From Phreatobacter stygius (GTDB taxonomy: Bacteria > Pseudomonadota > Alphaproteobacteria > Rhizobiales > Phreatobacteraceae): a stretch of 64,000 bases of DNA. Below the pieces are notes generated by a model. That model was not told where the DNA came from and ran no database searches. It saw nothing but the letters and a program-made list of their open reading frames with translations. Position 1 is the first letter of the stretch; every line of letters starts with the position of its first letter. A program made the translations under genes and the position numbers. The stretch is from assembly GCF_005144885.1 (NCBI RefSeq), contig NZ_CP039690.1:1488001-1552000 (forward strand). The letters are read 5' to 3'. Shown here one piece after another: positions 28,038-36,506 of the stretch.

Positions 28038-28742
28038 ATGAGCGACATCGACGCGTTGAAGCGAACCGTCAAGGTCTGCATGTTCGACCAGTACGGCACG
28101 GTGGTCGACATGCAGTCGGGCCTGACCGAGATCGCCACGCCCTACCTGAAATCGAAAGGCTGGATCGGCAATCCCGGTGCTTTCGTGACCTGGTGGCGCC
28201 GCACCCATTTCGAGAATTCGATGATCGACGCGCTGCTCCATCGCGACCATACGTCCTATCGGGAGATCGGCCATCGCTCGGTCGCGCTGGTGCTTGAACG
28301 CGCCGGCATCGCCCATACCATGGACGAGGTCAGAGCTCTCGTCGGTGCGATCGAGCGGCTGCGCTGTTTTCCCGAGGTGCCCGCCGCACTCGCCCGGTTG
28401 CAGACCCGCTATCAGCTCGTCGTCCTGTCGAACGGCGACCCGGACATGCTCGAAACCGCCAAGGCCCATCACGGCATCCCGTTCGACCGGGTCATCTCGG
28501 TCGCCGAGGCCAAGGCCTTCAAGCCCCATGTCGCAACCTATGCCAAGGCCGCCGAACTCATCGGCCTTGGCCTGGACGAGATCCTGTTCGTCGCCAACCA
28601 TGCCTTCGATTGCATCGGCGCGAAATCCGCCGGCATGCGCACCGCCTTCATCGACCGGCGCGGCCGGCCTTTCGGCATCACGCCGCACCAGCCGGACATT
28701 CGCGTGCCGTCGATGACCGATCTCGCGACCGTCATGGCGTGA
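28038..28742 (+). CDS. Haloacid dehalogenase, type II-like
   Basis: HAD-superfamily hydrolase of about 234 residues from the ATG at 28038 (GGGGGAG upstream). The nucleophile is D17 in MFDQYGTVVD. The SNGDPDM motif gives the conserved Ser, AFKPHVATY the Lys, and the loop VANHAFD replaces the SSNAWD of proven L-2-haloacid dehalogenases. Because Ser and Asn of that loop are changed, true dehalogenase activity is uncertain and another small acid phosphate or halide could be the substrate. Cytoplasmic. Confidence 0.82.
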   Translation: MSDIDALKRTVKVCMFDQYGTVVDMQSGLTEIATPYLKSKGWIGNPGAFVTWWRRTHFENSMIDALLHRDHTSYREIGHRSVALVLERAGIAHTMDEVRALVGAIERLRCFPEVPAALARLQTRYQLVVLSNGDPDMLETAKAHHGIPFDRVISVAEAKAFKPHVATYAKAAELIGLGLDEILFVANHAFDCIGAKSAGMRTAFIDRRGRPFGITPHQPDIRVPSMTDLATVMA

Positions 28743-28760
28743 CGCAGCGGCCGCGCATGC

Positions 28761-29507
28761 TCAGTTCGACACGCCGGCGGTTGCGACCAGCACCGGAACC
28801 GCACGATAGATCCCGGGGAAATGGCGCTTCAGATCGGCGATCTTCGGCAGGTCGTTGATGACGATATAGGGATGGCGCGGGTTCCGCGTCATGAAGTCCT
28901 GGTGATAGGCCTCGGCCGGGTAGAAGGCACGGTCGGGCTCGATCCGGGTGACGATCGCGCTGCCGAACACCCGGGCCTGGTCGAGCTGGGCGATATAGGC
29001 CTTGGCGACGCGCGCCTGCTCGGCATTCACCGGGAAGATCGCCGAGCGATATTGCGGCCCGACATCCGGGCCCTGCCGGTCGAGCTCGGTCGGATCGTGG
29101 GCGACCGAAAAATAGATCTGCAGCAGCCGGCCATAACTGATCTTGGCGGGATCATAACTGATCCGGACGGCCTCGGCGTGGCCGGTCCGGCCGCTTACGA
29201 CGCGATCATAGCTGGCGGTCGCCTGGTCGCCGCCGGCATAACCCGAAACCGCATTGCTGACGCCTTCGACATGCTGGAACACGCCCTGGACACCCCAGAA
29301 GCAGCCGCCGGCAAAGACCGCCACCGCGGTTGCCGATCGCCCGGCCGCCTCGTCCTGGACCGGCTGAGGGATGACGCGCCCGCCCGCGGCGGCCGACGAC
29401 GGCAGGCTCAGCCCGGTACCCGCCAGCAGCAAAGCGACGGCAAACCCGACCCGGCGGACGCCGGACACGACACGGATCGAAAACGATTTCGGCAACGATG
29501 GGTGCAT
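28761..29507 (-). CDS. msrA: Secreted peptide-methionine (S)-S-oxide reductase
   Basis: MsrA of about 248 residues from the ATG at 29507 (GGAGA upstream). An N-terminal basic stretch and hydrophobic segment (about residues 15-40, ending SSAAAGG) form a signal peptide, so the enzyme acts in the periplasm. The catalytic motif is FAGGCFWG. EAYHQDFMTRNP and the C-terminal region follow the family. No recycling cysteine is evident in the C-terminal tail, so reduction may depend on an external thiol donor. It repairs oxidised methionine in envelope proteins. Confidence 0.9.
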   Translation of the reverse strand: MHPSLPKSFSIRVVSGVRRVGFAVALLLAGTGLSLPSSAAAGGRVIPQPVQDEAAGRSATAVAVFAGGCFWGVQGVFQHVEGVSNAVSGYAGGDQATASYDRVVSGRTGHAEAVRISYDPAKISYGRLLQIYFSVAHDPTELDRQGPDVGPQYRSAIFPVNAEQARVAKAYIAQLDQARVFGSAIVTRIEPDRAFYPAEAYHQDFMTRNPRHPYIVINDLPKIADLKRHFPGIYRAVPVLVATAGVSN

Positions 29508-29639
29508 GGCTTGTCTCCGTCGGCCGCCCCGTTTCGACAACGGATGAGGGGCCGCTGCAGCGGATACGGAGGGAAGCATGCTTTTGTTGCGGAAATAGCG
29601 CGGCTCACGCGCATGTGATCCGGACGCACCAGCCCGGCG

Positions 29640-30245
29640 TCAGTCCGGCGCGCGGCGCGCCGCGCGCAACCCGTCGAGCAAGGCGCGGAAAGCGCCGACG
29701 GCCTTTTCCGATGTCGCTTGCGGATCCTGCGCATGGGCGATCCACAGCGCGGCCTGCAGCATCGCGCCGTTGAGCAGCCGGGCGACGGCCTCGGGATTGA
29801 CCGGCACGATGACGCCGTCCTCCGCCAGGCGCTGCAGGCCCGCCGACAGCGAGCGGATACATTCGCTCTGGCTTGGCCAGGTCGAGGGATCGCCCAGCAC
29901 CGAGGGCCCGTCGCGCAGCACGATCCGCTGGATCTCCGGTTCCAGGGCCATTTCGATATAGGCCGTGCATTCCGCGACGAAGCCTTGCCAGCGATCGGCG
30001 GCGCTGCGCGAGACAGCGCTCAGCCTGACGTTCATCTCGGCATCGATCTCGGCGATGACCGCTTCCAGGAGTCCCTTCTTGTCACCGAAATGATGGTAGA
30101 GCGCGCCGCGCGTCAGGCCGGCGGCGGCGGTGAACTGGTCCATCGACGCTTCGGCATAACCGACCGTGCCGAAGGCATGGCGCGCCGCGCCGACCAGTTT
30201 GGCGCGTGTCTCGGCGATCATGACGCTGCGCGGCTTGTGGCTCAT
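29640..30245 (-). CDS. TetR-family repressor of the adjacent MFS gene
   Basis: About 201 residues from the ATG at 30245. The N-terminal HTH ends with [16 protein letters not shown], the classic TetR helix. The C-terminal ligand domain has RIVLRDGPSVLG, found in a TetR subfamily linked to small-molecule efflux. It diverges from an MFS gene; three copies of a CATACG...GTATG site lie between them and are the obvious operators. Confidence 0.88.
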   Translation of the reverse strand: MSHKPRSVMIAETRAKLVGAARHAFGTVGYAEASMDQFTAAAGLTRGALYHHFGDKKGLLEAVIAEIDAEMNVRLSAVSRSAADRWQGFVAECTAYIEMALEPEIQRIVLRDGPSVLGDPSTWPSQSECIRSLSAGLQRLAEDGVIVPVNPEAVARLLNGAMLQAALWIAHAQDPQATSEKAVGAFRALLDGLRAARRAPD

Positions 30246-30259
30246 GCCTGCCCCTTTCA

Positions 30260-30329
30260 CATACGCACCGTATATTAGTTGACATACGCCCTGTATGCAA
30301 TTATCTCGTTTGCATACGCCACGTATGCA
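30260..30329. promoter_or_regulatory. Three TetR operator dyads in the divergent promoter
   Basis: CATACGCACCGTATA (30260-30274), CATACGCCCTGTATG (30283-30297) and CATACGCCACGTATG (30313-30327). The third extends to 7-bp arms TGCATAC/GTATGCA (30311-30329). Start-to-start spacings are 23 and 30 bp. Three related dyads between tetR and the MFS gene indicate strong, possibly cooperative, control of both. Confidence 0.75.
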
Positions 30330-30357
30330 AGTGGCTCCTCCCATCGAGGCGTCCGTC

Positions 30358-31569
30358 ATGTCCAATCCCTATCGCGAGATCTTCCGGGCTCCTGGAGCCA
30401 AGGCCTTTTCGGCGGCGGGCTTCATCGCCCGCCTGCCGCTGGCCATGATCACGCTCGGCATCGTCACCATGCTGTCCCAGGCCCGTGGCGGCTATTGGCT
30501 GGCCGGTGCGGTGGCCGCGACTTTCGCCTTTGCCAATGCCCTGATCTCGCCGCAGGTCTCCCGGCTGGTCGACCGCTACGGCCAGAGCCGGGTCCTGCCG
30601 CCGGCGACGGCGCTGGCCATCGCGGCGCTGGCCGGCCTGATGCTCGCCACCCGGTTCGGCGCGCCGGCCTGGGCCTTGTTCCTGTTCGCCATGCTGGCCG
30701 GTTTCATGCCGAGCATGAGCGCCCTGGTGCGCGCCCGCTGGACCGAGCTCTACCGCGACACGCCGAAGCTGCGCACCGCCTTCGCCTTCGAATCCGTTGT
30801 TGACGAGGTCATCTATATGACTGGCCCGGTGATCTCGATCGGGCTCAGCGTCGCGGTCTTCCCGGAAGCCGGGCCGCTGGCCGCCACCCTGTTCCTTGCC
30901 GTCGGCACCTTGCTGTTCGTGCCGCAGAAGGCGACCGAGCCGCTGGTCCATGCCCAGGGCCGGAGCGCCGGAAGCTCGGTCATCCGCCTCGGCTCGGTCA
31001 GGATCATCGCGCTGACCCTGATCGCGATCGGTGCGATCTTCGGCACGGCCGAAGTGACCGCCGTCGCCTTTGCCGAACAGCAGGGCCACAAGGCCGCGGC
31101 CAGCTTCGTGCTGGCGAGCTATGCCGCCGGCTCGCTGATCGTTGGCCTGGTCTTCGGCGCGTTGAAGCTTCAAATGCCGCTGGCCCGCCAGCTCCTGTTC
31201 GCGATCGGGCTTGCGGCGCTGACCACCCTGCCGCTTCTGGTCATCGGCAGCATCCCCGTGCTGGCCGCGGTGCTGTTCCTGGCCGGCGCCGCGGTGTCGC
31301 CGACCATCATCATCTCGATCGGCCTGATCGAGCGCCTGGTGCCGGCGGCCAAGCTGACCGAGGGCATCACCTGGGCGATGACCGGGATCGGCATCGGCAT
31401 GGCCATCGGTTCGTCCCTGTCCGGCTGGGTCATCGACGAGTTCGGCGCGGCGAGCGGCTTCTGGGTGTCGATCGCCGCCGGCGGCGTGGCACTCGCCACC
31501 GTCCTGCTCGGCTATCGCCACGTCGCGGAACAGACGCGCGAATGCGCCCTGGCACCGGCGGTCGCCTGA
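30358..31569 (+). CDS. MFS efflux transporter
   Basis: About 403 residues, 12 predicted membrane segments, from the ATG at 30358 (GAGG upstream). Upstream in-frame ATGs lie inside the operator region and are rejected. The motif-A-like loop VSRLVDRYGQSR follows the second helix. Divergent TetR control suggests export of the small molecule sensed by that TetR. Confidence 0.85.
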   Translation: MSNPYREIFRAPGAKAFSAAGFIARLPLAMITLGIVTMLSQARGGYWLAGAVAATFAFANALISPQVSRLVDRYGQSRVLPPATALAIAALAGLMLATRFGAPAWALFLFAMLAGFMPSMSALVRARWTELYRDTPKLRTAFAFESVVDEVIYMTGPVISIGLSVAVFPEAGPLAATLFLAVGTLLFVPQKATEPLVHAQGRSAGSSVIRLGSVRIIALTLIAIGAIFGTAEVTAVAFAEQQGHKAAASFVLASYAAGSLIVGLVFGALKLQMPLARQLLFAIGLAALTTLPLLVIGSIPVLAAVLFLAGAAVSPTIIISIGLIERLVPAAKLTEGITWAMTGIGIGMAIGSSLSGWVIDEFGAASGFWVSIAAGGVALATVLLGYRHVAEQTRECALAPAVA

Positions 31570-31692
31570 CCGGCGCAAACTCATCGGGCAGGATCGGTCC
31601 GGCGCGGCCTCAACTCAGGCAGCAGCAGCGACGGCGGCGCGAATGGCGCCACCGTTGCAATTGTCCTGGCCCTGGCCGGAACAACCGGGGCG

Positions 31693-33027
31693 TCAGGCCA
31701 GCGCTCTGACCGCCTGGCGGATCGTGTCGAAGATCCGGTCGATCTCGGCCTCGGTTATGATCAGTGGCGGCGACAGCACCAGGGCGTCGCCCGCGGTCCT
31801 GACCAGCACGCCCGCCTCGTAGCAGAGATTGCCGGCGGCGGCGCTGCGGCTGCCCGGTTCGCCGGGCTTCGGCGCGATCTCGATGGCCGCCAGCAGGCCG
31901 ATATTCCGGATATCGACGATATGCGGTTCGCCTTGCAGCGAATGCGCCTGCGCTTCCCAATAGCCGGCGATCCGCGCGGTCCGCGCGAACAGGTCCAGCT
32001 CCTCATAGACGTCGATCGCGGCAAGCCCGGCGGCGCAGGCCAGCGGATGGCCCGAATAGGTATAGCCATGCATCAGTTCGACGGCCTCGTCCGGCCCGGT
32101 CATGAAGGCGTCGTAGACCTTGGTCGAGGCTATGACACCACCCATCGGCACGGCACCATTGGTCATGCCCTTGGCGCAGGTGATGATATCAGGGGTGACG
32201 CCGAGCGCGGTCGAACCGAAGGGTGCGCCGAGCCGGCCGTAACCGGTGATCACCTCGTCGAAGATCAACAGGATGCCGTGCCGGTCGCAGATCGCGCGCA
32301 GGCGCTCCAGATAACCCTTCGGCGGCGGCAGTACGCCCCCCGACCCGGTAACCGGCTCGACGATGACGGCGGCGATGGTCGAAGGATCGTGGATCTGGGC
32401 GATCGCCTCCAGTTCGTCGGCAAGATGAGCGCCCCAGTCCGGCTGGCCGCGCGAAAACGCCTGGTGCTCGCGATTATAGGTGTGCGGCAGGTGGTCGACA
32501 TCGCCAAGCAGCGGTCCGAAGTCGCGGCGATGGCGCGCGATGCCGGCAACCGACAGGCCGCCAAAGCCCATGCCGTGATAACCCTTGGCGCGGCCGATCA
32601 GGCGGGTGCGGCCGGCATCGCCCCGGGCCCGGTGATAAGCCCGCGCGATCTTCAGCGCGGTGTCGACCGCCTCCGATCCCGAATTGACGAAGAACACCCG
32701 GTCGAGGCCTTCGGGCGTCAGGCCGGCGATCCGTCCGGCCAGCTTGAACGCCAGCGGATGGCTCATCTGGAACGACGAGACATAGTCGAGATGGCCGGCC
32801 TGTTCGCGAATGGCCGCGGTGATCCGCTCCGGCCCGTGGCCGGCATTGACGCACCAGAGCCCGGCCATGCCGTCGAGCAGCTGGCGGCCTTCGGCCGTGG
32901 TGTAGAACATGCCCTTGGCGCCGACGAACAGCCGCGGCTTCGCCTTGAAGGCGCGGTTCGAGGTGAACGGCAGCCAATAGGGTTCGAGCGCCTCGCGGCT
33001 GAGGTTCATCTGCGGAACGATCGTCAT
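31693..33027 (-). CDS. Class III omega-amino acid:pyruvate aminotransferase
   Basis: 444 residues, PLP-dependent. Signatures: NSGSEAVDTALK, the KGYHG loop, VIVEPVTGSGG, FDEVITGYGR (Asp that holds the pyridine nitrogen) and ITCAKGMTNG with the catalytic lysine. The family transfers amino groups from beta-alanine, taurine, polyamines or similar primary amines to pyruvate. A GntR operator-like dyad lies about 60 nt upstream, between it and the GntR gene, so it is probably part of that regulon together with the divergent amidase. Confidence 0.88.
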   Translation of the reverse strand: MTIVPQMNLSREALEPYWLPFTSNRAFKAKPRLFVGAKGMFYTTAEGRQLLDGMAGLWCVNAGHGPERITAAIREQAGHLDYVSSFQMSHPLAFKLAGRIAGLTPEGLDRVFFVNSGSEAVDTALKIARAYHRARGDAGRTRLIGRAKGYHGMGFGGLSVAGIARHRRDFGPLLGDVDHLPHTYNREHQAFSRGQPDWGAHLADELEAIAQIHDPSTIAAVIVEPVTGSGGVLPPPKGYLERLRAICDRHGILLIFDEVITGYGRLGAPFGSTALGVTPDIITCAKGMTNGAVPMGGVIASTKVYDAFMTGPDEAVELMHGYTYSGHPLACAAGLAAIDVYEELDLFARTARIAGYWEAQAHSLQGEPHIVDIRNIGLLAAIEIAPKPGEPGSRSAAAGNLCYEAGVLVRTAGDALVLSPPLIITEAEIDRIFDTIRQAVRALA

Positions 33028-33088
33028 GGTTTCACCGCCGGGTCAGGCCGCGGTTCCCTCTGATGGCTGCGGCTCGGTTGATCATTGC

Positions 33089-33112
33089 GGTACTATGTCT
33101 ACATAAAGTACC
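33089..33112. promoter_or_regulatory. GntR operator-like dyad upstream of the aminotransferase
   Basis: Outer arms GGTACT (33089-33094) and AGTACC (33107-33112) enclose an inner dyad TATGT-CT-ACATA (33094-33105). It lies between the GntR gene end and the aminotransferase start. Confidence 0.5.
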
Positions 33113-33144
33113 TTCTGCAATGCCGATGACGCGATCGGCAGTGC

Positions 33145-34062
33145 CTATCCGCGCGGCGCCGTGCTGAGATCACGGGCAAGATCGAGATGCCGGCGCAGCA
33201 GCGCGGCGGCCAGCTCGATCTCGCCGGCCGCCAGCCGGGCAATGATTTCGAGATGTTCGCGGCAGGAAATCGCGACCCGATCGGGCCCGTAGCGCCAGGA
33301 ATAATTGGCATAACGTCTGAGCCGGGTCTGCTGCTGCAGCGCCAGCACGAGATAGCGGTTGCCCGAGGCCGCGATCAGCCCTTCGTGGAATTCGGCATTC
33401 ATTTCGAACAGCCCGACGCTCAGCATGGCGGTCCAGGGCTGCTGCAGCATGTCCTCGTGCCGCCGGCGCATGTCGGCGAGCCAGGCCGGATCGAGGGCAA
33501 AACCCGGTTCGAACAGCGCCGCCGGCTCGATGATCCGCCGGAACGCATAACTCTCATTGATGGCCGTGAGGTCATTGACCGGCGAGAACAGCCAGCCATG
33601 TCCCGGCAGGCGCTCGACCAGGCCAACCTCGGCGAGCTTGTTCAGCACGCGCAGCAGCAGCGGCCGGCCGAGCTCGTAGCGCCGCATCAGGTCGGCTTCC
33701 GAAATCTGCGGCGGCAAGGTTCCATCGACCCGGTCGCGGGCGATGCGCACGCAATATTCGTCAAGGTCGGAGGCGACCGGCGCGAATTCACCGGGCCGGA
33801 TCTCGTCGAGCGGGGTCGACAGGGCATAACCGCCGCCGGGCAGCGGGCTGATCATGCCGCGTTCGGCGAGATGGCGCAGCGCCGCGCGGACCGGCGTGCG
33901 CGACACTTGCAGCCGCTGCGCCAGCAGCGCCTCGGGCAGCCGGCTGCCGGGCTCAAGGCCGTCATGCCGGATCAGTTCGACGATACGCGGCAGCAGGTCG
34001 CGCTGAAGCTTGCTCGGCGGCTCGCCTTCGATCGGCGGCGACGTGGCTTTGTTCTGTATCAT
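33145..34062 (-). CDS. GntR/FCD regulator with two winged-helix domains
   Basis: 305 residues. The first wHTH (about 20-80) is standard GntR (GSRLPEALLAQRLQVSRTPVR). A second wHTH-like segment (about 100-165) has the same plan: ISEADLMRRYELGRP, VLNKLAEVGLVERLPGHGW. The C-terminal FCD ligand domain (about 165-290) has the EFHEGLIAASGN and CREHLEII metal/ligand motifs. FCD proteins usually have one wHTH and about 230-250 residues, so this is a duplicated form. It is divergent from the amidase gene and next to the aminotransferase, which it probably controls. Confidence 0.86.
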   Translation of the reverse strand: MIQNKATSPPIEGEPPSKLQRDLLPRIVELIRHDGLEPGSRLPEALLAQRLQVSRTPVRAALRHLAERGMISPLPGGGYALSTPLDEIRPGEFAPVASDLDEYCVRIARDRVDGTLPPQISEADLMRRYELGRPLLLRVLNKLAEVGLVERLPGHGWLFSPVNDLTAINESYAFRRIIEPAALFEPGFALDPAWLADMRRRHEDMLQQPWTAMLSVGLFEMNAEFHEGLIAASGNRYLVLALQQQTRLRRYANYSWRYGPDRVAISCREHLEIIARLAAGEIELAAALLRRHLDLARDLSTAPRG

Positions 34063-34121
34063 GGTTTGACAAAATACATTGAATGCGCCTCCATAGGAAG
34101 CATCGATCGAAAGGCCTGACG

Positions 34122-35633
34122 ATGCAGCCGCAATCCGCCCGCACAGCTCCTCCCGCCGCGATCATGCCCAAGGCCGGCGAACCCTGGCAAATGGAGGCTG
34201 CCGAGATCGCGGCGCTGATCCGCAGCGGCGCGGTCTCGGCGCGCGAGGTGGTGTCGTCCTGTCTCGCCCGCATGGACCAGGTCAACGGCGCGATCAACGC
34301 GGTGGTCCGCCGCTTCGATGAGGAAGCCCTGGCCGCCGCCGACGCCGCCGACGCGGCAAGGCTGAACGGCGAGGCGCTTGGGCCCCTCCACGGCGTGCCG
34401 GTGACGATCAAGATCAATATCGACCAGAAGGGCCATCCGACCAATGGCGGCGTCGGGGCCTATGCCGACCTCGTCGCGACGAGCGACAATCCGGTGGTCG
34501 CCAACCTGCGCGATGCCGGCGCGGTCATCATTGGCCGCACCAATGCCCCGGCTTATTCGATGCGCTGGCATACGGCCAACGACCTGCATGGCGCGACCAT
34601 CAATCCCTGGCATCCCGGCATTACGCCCGGCGGCTCGAGCGGCGGCGCGGGCGCGGCGGTGGCGGCCGGCATCGGGCCGATCGCCCATGGCAACGACATC
34701 GCCGGCTCGGTGCGTTACCCCGCCTATTGCTGCGGACTGGTTGGCCTGCGCCCGACCCATGGCCGGGTGCCGTCGAGCAATGCCACCGCCACGGGGCTTG
34801 CGCCGATCTCCTCGCAATTGATGGCGGTGCAGGGGCCGCTGACCCGGACGATCCGCGACCAGCGGCTCGCCTTCGCCGCCATGGCCAGGCCGAGCCCGCT
34901 CGACCCGCGCTGCGTCGTGCCGGCCCCCTTCGCCCCGCCGGCGCGGCCGATGCGCATCGCGCTGGTCGTCGATCCCGGCGGCCGCGGTGTCGATCCGGCG
35001 GTGGCCGAAGCCGTTCGCCGGGCCGGCCGCAGCCTGGAAGCCGCCGGTTATTTCGTCGAGGAGGTCGCCCCGCCCGACCTCGCCGAGGCCGGCGACATCT
35101 GGCCGAAACTTGCCATGGCCGACATCATGGCGGCGCTGCAACCGCAGATCGACGCCAATGGCGATGACGGCATCAAGCGCGCCATTGGCCTGTGGAACGA
35201 AGCCTTGCCGCGATTTACCGCAAGCGACGTGCTGGTGGCGCTCGGCGAACGGTCCCGGGCCTTGCGCAACTGGCAGATCTTCTTCGAAACCCATCCGGTG
35301 CTGGTCATGCCGGTGTCGACCCGCCTGCCCTTCGCGGTCGGCTTCGACGTCGCCGACGCCGCCACCACGGCCAGCGTGATCGCCGCCCAGAACCCGATGA
35401 TGTCGGTGTCGGTTCTCGGCCTGCCCGGGCTTTCGGTGCCGACCGGCCTTGTCGACGGCGTTCCGGTCGGCGTGCAGGTGGTCGCCGGCCGCTTCCGCGA
35501 GGATCTCTGTTTCGAGATCGGCGAAGTCATCGAGGCGCAGGGCGCGATCGCGACGCCGATCGACCCAAGACCTGCTGTTGCAAGACCTGCTGTTGCGAGA
35601 CCTGCCGTTTCAGCACCGGCGGGAGCACGCTGA
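34122..35633 (+). CDS. Amidase signature family hydrolase
   Basis: About 503 residues from the ATG at 34122. The Ser-cisSer-Lys triad is visible: the lysine in GVPVTIKINID, and the two serines in PGGSSGGAGAAV. The C-terminus has three copies of RPAV-like residues from a 15-bp repeat. Cytoplasmic enzyme releasing ammonia or an amine from an amide. It overlaps the next hydrolase gene by one base (TGATG) and is followed by a peptide-binding protein, so imported amides or peptides are plausible substrates. Confidence 0.88.
   Translation: MQPQSARTAPPAAIMPKAGEPWQMEAAEIAALIRSGAVSAREVVSSCLARMDQVNGAINAVVRRFDEEALAAADAADAARLNGEALGPLHGVPVTIKINIDQKGHPTNGGVGAYADLVATSDNPVVANLRDAGAVIIGRTNAPAYSMRWHTANDLHGATINPWHPGITPGGSSGGAGAAVAAGIGPIAHGNDIAGSVRYPAYCCGLVGLRPTHGRVPSSNATATGLAPISSQLMAVQGPLTRTIRDQRLAFAAMARPSPLDPRCVVPAPFAPPARPMRIALVVDPGGRGVDPAVAEAVRRAGRSLEAAGYFVEEVAPPDLAEAGDIWPKLAMADIMAALQPQIDANGDDGIKRAIGLWNEALPRFTASDVLVALGERSRALRNWQIFFETHPVLVMPVSTRLPFAVGFDVADAATTASVIAAQNPMMSVSVLGLPGLSVPTGLVDGVPVGVQVVAGRFREDLCFEIGEVIEAQGAIATPIDPRPAVARPAVARPAVSAPAGAR
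35568..35612 (+). repeat. Three 15-bp tandem repeats at the amidase C-terminus
   Basis: AGACCTGCTGTTGCA, AGACCTGCTGTTGCG and AGACCTGCCGTTTCA in tandem, in frame. They encode RPAVA/RPAVS units and probably vary in copy number among strains. Confidence 0.8.
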
Positions 35634-36481
35634 TGGCGCGCGTCAGGGCTCACGGCACCAGGCTTTCGGCCTATGATTTCGGCCGGACCACGGTCTATGC
35701 CTGCCGCATGGATCCGCGCTTTTCCTATTCGGCCTATGTGCCTGACGATTATGACGAGCACGGCAGCGACAGCTATCGCCTGCTGGTCGCTGTCCACGGC
35801 ACGCTGCGCGACATGACGCCTTATCGCGAGGCCTTCATTCCCTTCGCCGAGCGCCACCGCTGCATCGTGCTGGCGCCGCTATTTCCCGCCGGCATCGAGA
35901 GCCAAACCGACGTCTCCAGCTACAAGATGCTGACACCCGGCTCGGTCCGCTACGACCTCGTGCTCCTGTCGATGATCGACGAGATCAAGGCGCGCTACCG
36001 GATCGGCGGCGACCGGTTCGCCATGTTCGGTTTCTCCGGCGGCGGCCATTTCGCCCACCGTTTTCTCTATTTGCATCCCGAACGCATTTCGGCGGTCTCG
36101 ATCGGCGCGCCCGGCGTGGTCACGCTGCTCGATTTCGAGCGGGACTTCTGGGTTGGCGTCCGCAACATCGAACAGGTCATGGGCCGCCCGATCAATCTCG
36201 AAGCCATGCGCCGCGCCGCCGTGCAGATGGTCATTGGCGCCGACGACACCGAGACCTGGGAAATCGCCATTCCGCCCGGCAGCCCGGCCTGGCGCCCCGA
36301 TGGCGACATCGCCGGCGCCAACCGGCACGACCGGATGCGCTCGCTGAAAGCCAGTTTCGAGAACCACGGGATCACGGTGCGTCACGACATCGTGCCGGGC
36401 GTCGGACATCGCAGCTCGGGGATTTTCCCGGCGGTGGAGGCTTTCCTGAACGACGCGACGGCCGGCTGGCCGGCCGGTTGA
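35633..36481 (+). CDS. Alpha/beta-hydrolase
   Basis: 282 residues, start coupled to the amidase stop (TGATG) with GGGAG upstream. The nucleophile elbow is GFSGGGHFAHR near residue 128. VAVHGTLRD gives the oxyanion region, and the catalytic His is probably in PGVGHRS near the C-terminus. No signal peptide. The family includes esterases and PHB-depolymerase-like enzymes; the substrate is probably related to that of the preceding amidase. Confidence 0.82.
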   Translation: MARVRAHGTRLSAYDFGRTTVYACRMDPRFSYSAYVPDDYDEHGSDSYRLLVAVHGTLRDMTPYREAFIPFAERHRCIVLAPLFPAGIESQTDVSSYKMLTPGSVRYDLVLLSMIDEIKARYRIGGDRFAMFGFSGGGHFAHRFLYLHPERISAVSIGAPGVVTLLDFERDFWVGVRNIEQVMGRPINLEAMRRAAVQMVIGADDTETWEIAIPPGSPAWRPDGDIAGANRHDRMRSLKASFENHGITVRHDIVPGVGHRSSGIFPAVEAFLNDATAGWPAG

Positions 36482-36506
36482 GAACCAGAACAGAAGGGGA
36501 CACAGC

